64,000 nt of DNA from Stenopsyche tienmushanensis (taxonomy: Eukaryota > Arthropoda > Insecta > Trichoptera > Stenopsychidae), in the NCBI GenBank assembly GCA_008973525.1, contig WACJ01000300.1, forward strand, positions 124,001 to 188,000, in the 5' to 3' direction. Below, piece by piece: positions 9,029-21,226 of this stretch (position 1 is its first letter; every line of letters starts with the position of its first letter). The notes below the pieces were generated by a model, which was not told the origin of the DNA, searched no databases, and was given only the letters and a program-made list of their open reading frames with translations. The position numbers and the translations under genes were made by a program.

Positions 9029-10599
9029 ATATACGGAAAACCATATAAATGACGTCTTCAATATTGGACTAAACTAAGTTTATTAGTTTAGGAAATGTTA
9101 AATTTTTATCAGACGTATTTTATGTAGTTTTGTGAAATCGGACTTTTGGCTAAATTTCGCACTGTTTTTAACGAACCGTATAAAGTTTATAAATACCCGA
9201 AAGTATTGGATGTGTTTATATAAATATATGTTTTGAAATGCTTGTCGAATTTTCCAGTACGCTGTAGTCTTCGATAAATAATATCTATTAATCAAACAAG
9301 CAATGGATTTCTTCTATGGCTAAATTAATACATTTCTAGAACTCATGAGAGTATCGAGGTCTATTGTCTATAACAAATTGAGTTCATGAGTTGAAATTAA
9401 CATTTTAGCACACCATCGTTGTGATTTACATTTCAATATTGATTTAATTGTAATACAGCGATTACAATATTGATGGCGAGGTCGTCAGGGTGAGTCCTAG
9501 ACCTCAGCCTTCGGGTTTTTTGATTTTGACTGATCTAATTACCTAAATATAAGCATGGGATGTATTTAGATCATAAAACAAGATTGTAAATTTGATTGTG
9601 GAAAATACATTAAATATAGATGAAGGCTTATATCCAAATTATTCTATAAGTGATGCTAAACTATTCGAATTGTTTCTTAGATCATATCAAATATGCTCTG
9701 TTTTAAGCGTTTGTCTATTTTTTAGTATTATTATTGTATTGTAACAATTGGTATAGTCAATATATAATATCATGAATGATGAAAATCATTGAATAAAACT
9801 TGGAATAAAAATGATGTAAATATTTCAGTGGTGATTCTATGTAATGCAATATTGAAAAAAGACAAATCTGGAACCATTCCGATTGTTGAAATATGGATAA
9901 CGACCTATAAAATCTCAACCAACCAGCAAAGAAAGAGATTATTAAAAAGGTTATAGTTACCAGCGTTAATAGAGGCATGCATTGCACATGCAATGTTTAT
10001 GAACCTGTCTGTCTCGCGATAGATCAAGAATTACACGCAGAGTGCAATTTAAAATATCATTGTGCAACCGTAAAAGTTATCAAATTGCGAGCATTAATAG
10101 AAGGCTTTTCTACCTCCACCAACAAAAAATAAATACACTTGAATCTTTCAGGCACACTTGTATGAAAAAATTGAGCTGAATGACCTCGCGAAATCGTCCT
10201 TTTTAAAATACGAATCCCAAAAGCAATTATGTGTAGGCAAGGAATGCAGATTTAGTTTGTGAAATGATAAAAAAAGGCAATGAGATACTATCAATCTCTG
10301 TCAATAAACACAAAGAATGCTTAACATTACATTCATAGCCTGGGGCCAACAATGTACACATCTGCCCTGGAAATTCCGCATTCTATTAATCTAATCCATT
10401 GTGAGCCAGATGATGAATTAGACGTACATGCTTAAAACAGTAGTGGAATGTATAATTCCATCAGAAAAAATATACAGCTATCCCCAAATCGGTTATTAAA
10501 TATTTTAATATTTAATCTGAGGACTCTTTAAAGTATATTCCGCTGCAATTTGCAATTCAACATACTTTATATGATGGCCACGTTAATACTTCCATCGAA
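9029..10599. other. Intron, nothing recognised
   Basis: This is AT-rich intron sequence. Open frames here are short, use random codons and show no splice-bounded conservation. I matched none of it to the repeat families in this window. Confidence 0.4.
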
Positions 10600-10800
10600 A
10601 TCAGGGGTTGACATAATTATCGTTAACCCTATGGAGTCCACAGTAGGACAAAGGCCTCTTCGACTGGTTTTCTTCAACTATATCTAGAGCAAACCGCATA
10701 CATTGTGTTCCATAATTTTTCTGATTTCGTCCACTACTCCAGCTACTAGTCGATTTACGTCTCTTGTGTATCATTACATGACAACCTTCATCCACATTTT
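10600..10800 (-). pseudogene. 3' end of a non-LTR retrotransposon ORF2
   Basis: On the minus strand, around 10615-10665, one frame reads EAFVLLWTP then stop. This is the C-terminal signature of RTE/CR1-type endonuclease-reverse transcriptase proteins, which commonly end in (E)AFVQQWT. Upstream codons are scrambled by stops, and no reverse transcriptase motif survives. It is probably a 5'-truncated, old copy. Confidence 0.45.
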
Positions 10801-13439
10801 ATTCATTCGTCTTGTCTCAGTCAAATGCTATTAATCTTTTATTGATGTCACAAACTTTCGTTATTTCTCTCATCTATGTGCTACTTTAACGATAATGCAT
10901 CATCATTACCAACATACATCAGGAGTGTTAGGAAAAATGTTTTCTTTGCTGGATTTATCTTATCGGTCTTATTAGTTGGACGATCTGGAACACAGAACCG
11001 TAACGAGAGTATGAAGAGCCCATGGCACGTATCTAACTTGTCCCTCTGGAAATCCATTTTTTTTTTAAAAAGTTAAATGACAATAATACAAATGCAATTT
11101 ATTAAATAATAATATAATATATACTTTAAAATAGTATACGAAGATAATCCTAGAAGTACCCGACTCAACGTATAGAAGGCGGTTGTTGTTTTAATAAAAT
11201 ATTATGGTAGAAAATATATACCTTATAAAGCTTGAGTTCAGCATATTATTCGCAGTAGATTGCATATTTAATTATATGTTACACAACATACGGTGCAATA
11301 TTTTTGCTAATAATTTCCGTCAACAAATGGGAAAAAACAATGCATAAAATCAGTTTTTCCTAAGATTTAAGAAGTTTCACTTCTGACGTCCGAATTTCTC
11401 GTCTTTTTTTAACGTTTAAAAACGTGACGCAATTGTACAAACGGATATTAATTTCCACACAATATAATTGTTTTAAATATTTTGGTTAAGCCTTTTTGGT
11501 GCTAGGATTCTGCAGGAATAGGATCATTCTTAAGATGAATGAAGCAAAATCACTCGTTGAATAATCATTTTCTAGCCTGATTGGCCATGCCAATTTTGCA
11601 AATTCTTTGAGTTCATAGCTGTACTTTCTCTCTCATTCATTGTATTGTATTATGTAACACAGATCTTTTATATTATTTCGGACAATACTATAAGTATTGA
11701 ATATCGGTTGCACAATACGTCGGTAGTCATTTTTATTTGAGATAAATCATGATTTAGGCCTCTTAAATTTCAAGATTATTTTTATAATTCAGATTCAAGA
11801 ATTCAAGAAACTTTTCAAATTATATTAACTCGCTTCGACGACCATTATCTTTAGCAAATTTATATGATATGAAATTCAAACAAACGTCTTAAATTAGATA
11901 GCACGCAAAAAAATATTGTGAAGAGTTAGTCTTCCTGAAAAATATTTGGAGGAAGGAGAGAAAGATTTAAAACCCAATGCCTTCAAAAATATCAAAATAA
12001 ACCGTGAAACTCGCGAGGAGTTGTTTTTTTTGTCTTTATTGAGCTGGCATTGGACTTGATTGAAGGTGCATTTTGTCGTCGAAGTCTAGCAGCTGGTTAG
12101 ACTTCAATTATCTCTGTTTGAAGTAATCTTCTCGAATCAATCCATGTAGCAAGTTTATATTTTTTTTATAAAATTTTATAAAAATACACCTTTAAAGGAT
12201 GAATAAATAGGACGATCTTATATTAGAAGCGTTAAATAAGAAGTCTGTAGTGTAACGATATTAAAGTGAAAGAAAACTCCTGCCCCCCTTTATAGTAATA
12301 CAAGAAGCTAGTCAACTTTTCAATGAATTATAAAATCTATTTATTGTACATCACTCAAATTCTGAACGAGTTTTCAAATTCCATCGCGAGCTTAAGAATT
12401 TGCATGTCTCCATATCACGAACTAGCAAGCTTTCAACGTTGCGGAATTAAATTAAAATCTACAAAGTTGCTATTTTGTTTACAAGATGTTTACGTTAATT
12501 ATTGTTAAATAAACGTCGTCTACTTTCGATACAAGGTGGTTAGGGCTTCGGTAGACGTAGCTAAACTTGTAGCGCAGGAGCTTGATTAAAGTATTGCTAT
12601 ATTAAATACAAATAATATTTATTATAAGCAGCTGAAAATAGTTAAATTCTTGTAAATTTATATGATATTAATTTAAAGATCTCAAAAATTGTTATTAATT
12701 ACGACATCAACATCATCACGGTAGACTGCTCTTTGGTTTACTTTAATAAAAATAAAATATTTTTAAACATTTTTTTCTTCATTTATATCTTGGTTTTGTT
12801 CAATATGAGACTCAAACACATATCTGGTTTACATTAACCTTGTGTATACATCCTCATTACACACACTATCTTTAGTTTGAGAATTTAAAATAATATATGT
12901 AATTGATTACGTGTGGTAGTCCAAAAAGATGAACGTTTAAATTGTTTACATTGCTTTTAAAATATTGCAAAATTACATATATTAGGATTGTAATACATAT
13001 GATTTATAGGGAGTATTTGTGTTAATGATTGGTATTTTATCACTTTGCATTGTTAGATGTGTTGGTTCGAGTTGGGAGTGCCCATCATCATTGATTCCAG
13101 TTCTCACCGTATGAAAAGCATCAGGCATGTAAGTCATTGCAAATAAGTGCACAATCTATAAACATTTACTTAGCCATATCCGAGAATTAAACATACAGTG
13201 GTTGCACCAAAAACGTTACAAAATGATTTTGTAGCAGACAATAATAGTTGCACATTCCAATATTGCCTGATACACTTTCGGTTGCTCAAGGCACAAACTG
13301 TTACGTGACCTGCGAGGTGATTCGCTACCGTTTTGATTTCAGAATAAACATATTGGATGACAGATTATTGCTTATTGCCTGTTGGTAAAGTGTCAAAGCG
13401 GTGTTCCAACAACCGACAGTAACACTACGATCGGCCACG
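10801..13439. other. Intron, largely unrecognised
   Basis: AT-rich intron. A stretch near 11290-11390 (ATGCATAAAATCAG, TTTCCTAAG) resembles the repeat near 48.0 kb. The minus strand near 12020-12120 has a GC-richer patch of unknown nature. No exon or RNA gene could be supported. Confidence 0.35.
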
Positions 13440-13792
13440 TATCGTCATACAAATCCACTTGTCTGTCAAGACCGTAGCAGCGTGTATGAAGCTTGTACAT
13501 AAATATATAAACACTGTCGATAGCATATAATATTCAGTATTTTTTTTGCGTAAATATAAACAATTCACTTGAAATCGATTCGTTATATTATTCACACATC
13601 ATTATTAGTCGATAAATTTGGGTTAACGATCTATACAATTGTACGATGTACGCAAGATACTCTCTCCGTCTCTGTTTCCCATGCACAGTTACCGAACTCC
13701 GTCTCTGTCTCACTCCGAGCTCAACATACAAGAGTGCTCTTTCTGAATCACTTGAATTCGCTCGCAAATAAGCGACCATACTAGCATACAGG
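13440..13792 (-). mobile_element. TTAA-type miniature element, family A, reverse copy
   Basis: It ends at TTAA (13793-13796) and, read on the minus strand, shows TGATTCAGAAAGAGCACTCT, ACATCGTACAATTGTATAGA, GATTTCAAGTGAATTG and CTATCGACAGTG in the same order as family A elsewhere. The far (low-coordinate) end is diverged, so 13440 is approximate. Confidence 0.6.
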
Positions 13793-14189
13793 TTAAGTGA
13801 AATTTCATCGCGATCAAATCCTTTTGTATACATTAAACTATAAATATCAATAAAAAATAGTCTTTCAAGAAAATTAAACAAGCTCTCACAATACGATAAA
13901 TAGGAAATACTAATTAAAAAAAAAAAATGAAAACACCTTGAGAAATAAGGAATAAATCCTATTTCAGACATTTTTACGAATTAGCCCAACTCGAGAGATG
14001 AAGAATTGTCTGCAATTATTTCCAAAGAATCTGAATGCATCAAGTTGAACATAAACGGTAAATGAGTCTGACAATTCAAGACATTCCTTGAAAAAATAAC
14101 TGTAGTTTGGTATTTGTTTGGCAGTTATCAATAGTGAACGTTTTCAGTGAATTTTTAAACATGGAAAAATTGGTCATCGTTATGTGATA

Positions 14190-14800
14190 TAATACTTTTA
14201 TTTGAAATGTCTCAGTTCGATCAATATCAAAGTCGAGCTAGATTCTACTCTAGGAGAGTCTACTCTTTCGTTTACAACAGTAAAATATTGGAGAGTTTAA
14301 AAAAGACTGGGCAAGACTAAGACGAGCATCGTAGTGGTCGATCAAATAAGATGATCACCCCAAAAATGGCGAAGAAAATCTACAAAATGCTATCGAATTA
14401 TTGTTGACTGAAAGTGCACAGCTAGCAAATATAGTAGGCATTTAAAAAAATGCTGTACATCGCATATTGATTGAAAATTTGGACTCGTGTCCAAAAAGCT
14501 GAGTGATGGGAGCCGCGTTTGCTCAAAATAAAACAATGTCGTGAGAATGTTTCAATTGAGTGTTTGGTGATGTTTCACAGCAATAAAGCTGAGATTTTAC
14601 GTTGATTGAAACTAATGAAACACGGGTCCATCACTTCACACCTGAGACAAAGGAACACTCAAAACACAAGAACACTAAACAGGGTATAGAAGCTATTGAA
14701 CATCAAAAAGTGTATCGTGCTGGAAGTAGATTATACTGAGAAATAAAGATATTCTTTTGCAACTTTTTTAGGTCGTGTACTTTTTGGACAACCTGCGATT
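14190..14800 (+). pseudogene. Broken mariner transposase
   Basis: The plus strand carries a mariner-family transposase ruined by stops and frameshifts. Recognisable pieces in order are HRSGRSNKMITPKMAKKI (linker of the paired helix-turn-helix region), VHRILIENL, QNKTMS-type WVPRLL context, and VHHFTPETKEHSK, the mariner block after the first catalytic Asp. The right end has GTACTTTTTGGACAACCTG, the complement of a typical mariner terminal repeat (CAGGTTGTCCAAAAAG). The left terminal repeat was not found. It cannot make a functional enzyme. Confidence 0.7.
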
Positions 14801-15360
14801 GAAGATCGTCTGTGGATCATTAGTCTTGTTCGAAATATCATATAGAATAAATCAACTTTCATCCATCAAATAAAAAAATGAGTATAGAATTTGCGAAACA
14901 CAGGACGCAGAGTATACGAAATGTTAATTTGGGTCGCATGTTAGTAAACCGGTGTCGTTTAAATGGCCTATTGACCGGATGCCCATTGATGTTGTTGCAA
15001 CATCTAAAATAATGATTTTCTGATGAATTAGTTAAAAATATCTTGATTTTCACTGTCAGCAATCACCATGTTTGTTTTAATCTTGTCTGCGACTAAAGGA
15101 AACAATTGTCTCGGACTAATCACTTTACGGTTTCATTATATGTTATCCAATAATACTTGTTTATTTTAATATTTCCTGCCATGAAAAGATCAAGTTTTGT
15201 AATCCTTTCCTCTCAATGATATTGAGTACTTTTTATTTTTCCACATAGCAGTAAGTTCGTAGATTTTTTTTCACTTTAAACTCTTTCTTCTTCATTTGGG
15301 GTCGTTTTTTTGCAATTTCTTAAAAATAAATCCTATGAACTTATTAAATAATATGTTACG

Positions 15361-15650
15361 AGAGGGATTCAAATATAGCCCCCAATTGACTACCATTTTT
15401 TTGGTTCAAGAAAGACGTATTAGGAGAATAACAATTTCAAGACAATGCTGCAGTCCAATAATACGTGCACTACTGGTTTTCAGAACAGTCACCTTCTTTT
15501 TTCAGTGCCGGGATCGAGAAGCTTCCTCTCCGATGGAAAAAAAATCTTTCCAATGAAGGAAGCTATGTAGAAAATTAAGATACGTACTCCATTAGTATTT
15601 TTAGCGCAGCAAAATTCCGGGTTATATTTGAATTCCCTTTGTAAGATTGC
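15361..15650. mobile_element. Internally deleted mariner-like element
   Basis: The left end GAGGGATTCAAATATAGCCC and the right end (opposite strand) AAAGGGAATTCAAATATAAC form inverted repeats of about 25 bp. On the minus strand the 5' region reads TNGVRIL.FYIASFIGKIF, matching the frame in the hAT elements at 46.1 and 50.7 kb, which carry the same mariner 5' piece. It is 290 bp long with no catalytic region. Confidence 0.6.
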
Positions 15651-16487
15651 GCCACATTCCGAATACTTTGAAATACTTAAAGTGGCTAAACCGAAAGCTC
15701 TTAAAATTAAATAAGATTGTAACAAAACGTTTGTAGGAACAAAAAAGTCAAAGTATGGTTGTATTCAGAATATGCTAGGCCTGACAATGAAAAGAAGAAA
15801 GCAAAACAGTAGTCTTACCAATAGGTAGTTTATGAAAATCCGCAGGAAAAATCCATTAGAAGTTACCAGAAGAAAGTCCAAGTAAATCAGCTCAAGTACG
15901 TTTGAAATGTTTCAGTGAATATCATGTTACATATATTAAATAATACTAAATTTAATTTTGTAACGCGGAAAGAAATTCTAGAAAAACTGCAAGCCTATCA
16001 GTTTTGGATTTTCTATTTTCAAGAAGATATTTCTGCCAATGAGTAGCGATACTCAGATGATGACTCCACTCCCGACTTCCTAAGAGGTATCATCACACCA
16101 GCGGCGAATTATCAAAACAGTAGCAGAGTGTCAAAATAGTGGCGAGTTTTAGCAAGCAAGCAAAACATTAAACTTGTAAATCAAAACAAATGATAACCAA
16201 AGCAAACGTCGGGATTTTGCTACGCAATAGAAAAGATGTTGCGCCTGGAAGAAAAGGCGCCAATAGAATAGAGTGGTCGAGAAGACCTCGATGGAGAAGG
16301 TCCTCTTTGGATAATATAGTTGACCAATAGACGTCGACGGAGAACGGTCAACTCATTGACCTCACCCCTAACGGAGGATCTCCGGGGGGTTCTCTTCGAT
16401 TCTGGCCATCAATGGGAGAAGATCTTCGAGAAGACGATCAACTTGGAGTTCGAGAAGACGCTCCGATAAAGCGTCTACCCTCAGACG
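15651..16487. other. Intron with a GC-richer region; possible LTR debris
   Basis: About 16190-16480 is GC-richer with repeated GAGAAGAC/GGTC words. A block at 16575-16730 (TATA-like AATAAATACG, then ACCGACTCGTGG...CCATTGTTACGG) could be a solo LTR boundary. I found no matching second LTR and no gag or pol frame, so this stays a guess. Confidence 0.25.
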
Positions 16488-16543
16488 GACCATTAATAGC
16501 TTGCTCCGTAGCAAGCTTGCTACGGAGCAAGCTATTGATGGTC
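16488..16543. repeat. 56-bp near-perfect palindrome
   Basis: The sequence is symmetrical about the HindIII-like AAGCTT at 16513-16518. Each 28-base arm (GACCAT.AATAGCTTGCTCCG...) matches the other with a single mismatch. Such a perfect palindrome forms a hairpin in single strands and is unlikely by chance. No loop or TIR-flanked element is evident. Confidence 0.9.
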
Positions 16544-16964
16544 CACGCACGTTTGCTTGTTTGCCACTGGTTCTCCTACTGTAGGTTAATTGAATAAATA
16601 CGTTGTGGCAATTGTTCAACATTTTATTGATCACCTGCAGCACCTATCTCATTTCGACCTCTATCACCGAGTGAATTAAATCATAATTGTGTTTCGTCGT
16701 TCAGCGCAACCGACTCGTGGATCGGGACCATTGTTACGGACGGAAAGCGACCTTCAAGTCGCAGTGACAAAGATAGCGATCCCCGTACGAATAAAAACGT
16801 CACCCAAATACGGGTGACATGGCAAAGTACATGCCTAAAGATGTTCACATATGTCATCGCAGGACATGATTGATAATCTACCTATGTACATAAATGCAAC
16901 GCAAGTAAACCTCATTGGGTGTAAGATTTCAATAATTAGGAAGAAGAAGTGAAAAATTACTGAC

Positions 16965-17203
16965 CTGTGTATAGACTAGAGGCACGCAGACTGTGTCGTA
17001 CCCAATCAGAGAGCCGAGTTTCTTCCTGATGTCGACAAGCTCGACCAACATTGTCTGCACGATGTGGTCGTTGGTGATTTGACCGTCCTTCCTTGCTCTG
17101 TTGATGATGTTCGTCGCCCACACCAGAGGCATCCAGTACTTGGACATGTTGCTTTTAGCATCCATCTTCTCAAACACCTGACGTTCACTTTCCAGCATTA
17201 TAC
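16965..17203 (-). CDS. Bestrophin exon: KYWMPLVWATN to YDT..PLVYTQ
   Basis: This 239-bp exon starts with GT, completing a Gly codon from the previous exon (acceptor CTCCGTAG), followed by 79 codons. It ends at CAG before GTCAGT. It encodes KYWMPLVWATNIINRARKDG, then a helical stretch, then GYDTVCVPLVYTQ. These match the BEST1 cytosolic segment and the YDWISIPLVYTQ motif. The disease-sensitive BEST1 positions Y227, D228, Y236, T237 and Q238 all have the same residue here. An in-frame ATG three codons into the exon (17198) is internal, not a start. Confidence 0.95.
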
Positions 17204-17775
17204 CTACGGAGGCAAGAGGCTTACATGAACAATGGTTAGTTGCCTAACAGGCATTCATACTGCCAGCTGAATTTAAATCATTCAATTGTGTGAAATTTCA
17301 TTAAAAAAAAACATTTTAAATAAGAATTCAACTAGGTCATCATACATTTACGATTCAAACGGAATATCACAAAAATCTCTTCTCTCTCATCTATTAATGT
17401 GACTTCAAGAAGATTATCCTTTTATTGTATTTGAACAGTGATTGCTTGTTTTTATGTGATTTTTTAAATATTTATATATTTTTAAAATATGGCTACCAAT
17501 TAAACTTCTCATATATTTGGATATATGATGTTTGAATTAAGATTTCGATAACTTAACTACAGAACTTTTATTGTTCTAAATGTATGTTTTTGTTATCAAA
17601 CCAAATCGTGTTTACACAATATTCCAATTACAAGAAAACACGAATTCAAATATTTTTTTAATGTTTTTATATTTTAATTTTTGTGATATCAAGAATAAAA
17701 TTAATATTAATTCAATTCAATTAAACTATTTATCGTCTTTACTGCAATGAAATTCTGATTCGCCAATGCTTGTTG
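17204..17775. other. Intron, nothing recognised
   Basis: AT-rich intron directly upstream of the 16965-17203 exon. No open frame or repeat family was recognised. Confidence 0.45.
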
Positions 17776-17779
17776 TTAA

Positions 17780-18651
17780 CCTTTTAACCGCCAGCGATTT
17801 TAAAGACATTAGAATTTTTTTTAAATGCATTTCTTGTTTTAGATTGTTACAACAAATAATTATTTTTTGATTTTTTTTAACACAATATAAACTCATTCCA
17901 TTAAAACTCCATTAAAATTGATCGTTTATCTAGGGTTGTCTGAATTTACTAATACAGTACATCCTCGGTAATCTGGCCTCAGTCTAATCCGGCATCCCCT
18001 GTAGTCCGATAAACCAATACAACTATAGTACACATGTAAAGTAAAGCCTCGTCAATGTAAAAAAATACAAAAGTTCGATTCTGGATTGCCTAAATCATAA
18101 TAAATATTTTTTAAGTTGGCAAGTGGGACGATCACCAAATTTATTATACAGAAAAGAGCTGCAAAATCATTCAAAAGTTCGTCTCCCCTATTAATTGTGG
18201 GCTTGTTATGAGACAAACTCGAGAAAGCTAAACATCCAGAGATGGAGGAAGCTTCGTATATGTGATTTCTTCAGGGAAGAAACAGGCATACACCTATTTC
18301 TCCATATTGACCATGAAAGTAAAGTTAAGTTCCGGATTACAAGGGGTCGGGGGCAGTACTCTATAGTTGTTTGTCGGATTATCGCGAGTTTGTCGGATTA
18401 TCGATATGTAATACTAATAAGGATAGTTTTTACAATGAATTTTGACGAATACAACCCAATATATTCAGTTACGTAGCAAAGATCATTCGATGGGCAGCCT
18501 TTTTATTGAATTTATTTAAAAAATAAAATAGAAACACCTAGATCCATTAAAATGTGAATACATTTTTGGATACACCAATGTGATCCTAGCGTAATGTTTT
18601 TAGGAAAAAAACATTTCTACGAAAAAGTATAGCAACTCACCGATGAGTCGG
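17780..18651 (+). mobile_element. TTAA-type element, family B, split by a pogo-like element
   Basis: TTAA at 17776-17779 and 18652-18655 bounds a copy that begins CCTTTTAACCGCCAGCGATT and ends CACCGATGAGTCGG. A reverse relative at 53445-53782 shares both ends and the middle, and a fragment at 56205-56343 shares the right half. The 458-bp insertion at 17954-18411 is absent from the 53.6-kb copy. Confidence 0.65.
17954..18411. mobile_element. Pogo/Tigger-like miniature element
   Basis: It starts CAGTACATCCTCGGTAATCT. The right end on the opposite strand is TTACATATCGATAATCCG, a diverged inverted repeat of pogo style. TA duplications lie on both sides (17952-17953 and 18412-18413). The empty site is visible in the related sequence at about 53.62 kb. 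A 93-codon frame inside shows no recognisable transposase motif. Confidence 0.6.
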
Positions 18652-18663
18652 TTAAGTGATTAT

Positions 18664-19611
18664 AACCCTTTACAGTCCGCCCCCGCGATAACGCATGATG
18701 AACATAAGTTCATACGAATTTTATTTAGATTTAAATTTCTTTTAGATATTTTCAATAATAGTGTATTATTTTTAAATATTTTATAAATATGTTTGTACCA
18801 CATTTTTGTTTGGGGCGGTTGCTAAACAGGTAGTACTAGTCGCTGGGAGCTAGATTCGAAAAATGTGGTGGTTGGGGAAACAATTCAAAGTGCAATTCGT
18901 GCAATTTTGCCATTGTTGCGATCGACTTATGGTACGGTGTATTGTCTTGTTGAAAGAGCGCCTTTTTCTTCATTTTCCCAATTTCTATCGCCAAACGTAT
19001 CAATAACGCCATATAATTCGCTATTAAAATTCTTCAATTCTTAAGGTAATTTAAGTTGTTCGCGTTCTCAAATGCGGAAGACAAAATCTTACCATCTGAT
19101 ATTTGCGTTTTTGGTCGCTTTGGGGGACTTTTACTAGTTGCTGTTTACTCAACTAACTGACAATCTGACTCTGAAGTATAGTTATGGACTCATGTTTCAT
19201 CCTTTCTCATTTTTTTATGCTGAAACGGCTCTAAACAGCGCTCTGAATTGTTGACGCGTTGTTGTTTTTGATCTACTGTGAGCAAACGCGGTACCCACGT
19301 TGAACAGAGCTTTCTCATAGATAAATTATGCAAAATTGTAGCTTTTTGATATCTTTAAGGTAACTATTTCGTAGTTTATTTTGTCATCCTACGAATTATT
19401 GAGTGATATTTTAAGATAACAAAGTATCACTTTTACAGTTTATCATGTTGTTACACGTGCTATAGATTTTAAAACCACTATTATGTTTACATATATTGAT
19501 GTAATAAATTGTTTTAAAGACAGCAGTGAAATTTCCTTTCAATCTATTAGCTGGTTTAAGAACTATGTATATCATTTCTGTACCGGACCGTACAGCCCGG
19601 ACTGTAAAGTG
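18664..19611. mobile_element. TTAA-type element, family C, containing a mariner remnant
   Basis: It begins ACCCTTTACAGTCCGCCCCC and ends CCCGGACTGTAAAGTG followed by TTAA (19612-19615); the termini are inverted around CTTTACAGTC. The 3' part (TCTATTAGCTGGTTTAAGA) recurs at 36.6 kb, and the terminus recurs at 36.7 and 57.8 kb. It lies eight bases from the end of the family B element. A mariner remnant (18834-19340) fills its middle. Confidence 0.55.
18834..19340 (-). pseudogene. Broken mariner transposase (C-terminal half)
   Basis: On the minus strand, frames contain VHNYTSESD, SPPKRPKTQISDGKIL, KKKALFQQDN, YHKSIATMAKLHELHFEL and LAPSDYYLFSN. This is the order of a mariner catalytic domain, including the second Asp (QQDN) and the third (APSD). 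Stops and frameshifts separate the pieces, so it is dead. The sequence is close to the copy at 22.4-23.2 kb, so both come from the same mariner lineage. Confidence 0.75.
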
Positions 19612-19615
19612 TTAA

Positions 19616-20882
19616 CAGTCACCATCAGAAGAGATGATAAGCCAGATGTATCTAAGGCTTATATATTGTTATGAAATATGGTTTTCTCATCTTCGATAAG
19701 TCGACGGTTGCATTTTTGATAGGAGGAAGTTCTTTAGCGAATCGACGAAATGACTGAAGTTACGCAATAAAACAAATTCGAATATCTTAACACAAATTAC
19801 GACCGGACGTGCATGTTCACTTTTATGACTTTCTCGTACACTGCAAATTTAATTGTTTTAATAACATTACCTATCCGCAATATTATGCGAATATTAATGG
19901 CAAACGTTTCAAGCGCGTCGAAACTAAAAGTTACCTGCAATGATTTAGCAATATGAGCTGATCGGAACTTTCTCTCAGTCCGTTTTCGATCTGTCTACGA
20001 ATAAGACATAAAACGGAACCGTTTTGTTCCACATTATGTAAACTCCATTGTCCATTTGGTGTGTTCAGCGATAAAGACGAGAAACAATCAGTAATAAATT
20101 GTGGAGGACTGAAAATGCAAGTTGTGGTTTAAACTTTTGTTTGACCCAAGCAATCGCCTCTTTTGAAACGATCGTTCAATATTGCAAGCGCTTCTTCTAA
20201 GCTGATGCATTGTTGTAATTTTAACGATTACATGCACTGATATATACGTAATATGATCGCAATTTCAAGGGTTCATATATTCTCCTTGAAATGTTTACAA
20301 CCTTTAAAATTATTTTAATTATGAAAACGACTGGCAAATAAAATTTACATATGTTTAAAGTAAGAAATTCCAAATATCTTACTTAACTGACATGCCATGT
20401 TTTAATAAAAATAATGCATTCTTAAAATCCCACTCCTAGAATAACTCACTTTGAATTATAACGTAAAATATTTGGCAAAAAGTTAAAGCTGCGATGGAAC
20501 ACCAACAATGCAATCGATTGCGTTATCCGTCATTTTGCATCAATATGCAGTCAGTCGCCCCACTTATGTGTTCTTCTAACTTCAAAGTGCATTATTTAAA
20601 GATTACTTTTACATAAGAAATTGCGGCAATAGAGTAAGAATAAACCTGTCTTCGTGTAATACATAATATTCCAGGAGGATGGTATGTAGTAACGACGAAA
20701 TGTATTGACCAAATATATTTGAATAATTAATTTATTAGAAAATGTGACTAATAATTTAGCACAGTTTGATAAACAATTTAATACGAAAATCGACAATAAT
20801 TCAACCAAATGAAGAATTACAAAGGCAAACGAAATAGGATTTTTTTTAAAAATTTATTCACACCTAGTATTAATGTAAAATA
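19616..20882. other. Intron, nothing recognised
   Basis: AT-rich intron. I saw a few short frames but no protein motif, terminal repeats or sequence shared with other parts of the window. Confidence 0.35.
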
Positions 20883-21226
20883 GTGTCATGTTATGGTAGA
20901 GGACGGATACTAAAAATAGTATCCGTCCAAGGCGTATTTGGCTCTAGAACTATGATAGAAGGCCTTGAACGCCGAAAAGGCACCGGGGCTGGCCACCAAG
21001 TCCCTGTGGCCAAGAGGTCCAGAAAAGGACCTCTGATACGGCACAGGAGCGTTTCTCTCCCGGCCGACATGCCCAAATACGACCACATAACGTGATCTGC
21101 GCCCATGAAAGGATCCCCGCACATACAGTCCGAACTATCTTTCAGTTTAATTTTTGCTAGGTATGCCGCAAAACGGCCGTGCTCCATCTGGGAATCGAGT
21201 ATGGGAAGTTCACTGATCAGGGTCAA
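20883..21226 (-). pseudogene. Non-LTR retrotransposon fragment, RNase H-distal region
   Basis: A 111-codon open frame on the minus strand reads HGRFAAYLAKIKLKDSSDC, then CGDPFMGADHVMW, about 15-50 residues in. This matches the region after RNase H of R1/I-type non-LTR retrotransposons, where the pattern is tGHG.f..yL..f.l..s..C.CG....ADHv.f.C. The downstream Cys of the usual zinc-like motif is replaced by WSYLG. The rest of ORF2 is missing, so the copy is 5'-truncated. This frame is unusually GC-rich for the window. Confidence 0.65.

Noticed and set aside
16368..16643. Minus-strand frame through the palindrome as a protein
   Set aside because: The frame is open largely because of the palindrome and GC-rich repeats; the translated sequence has no recognisable features.
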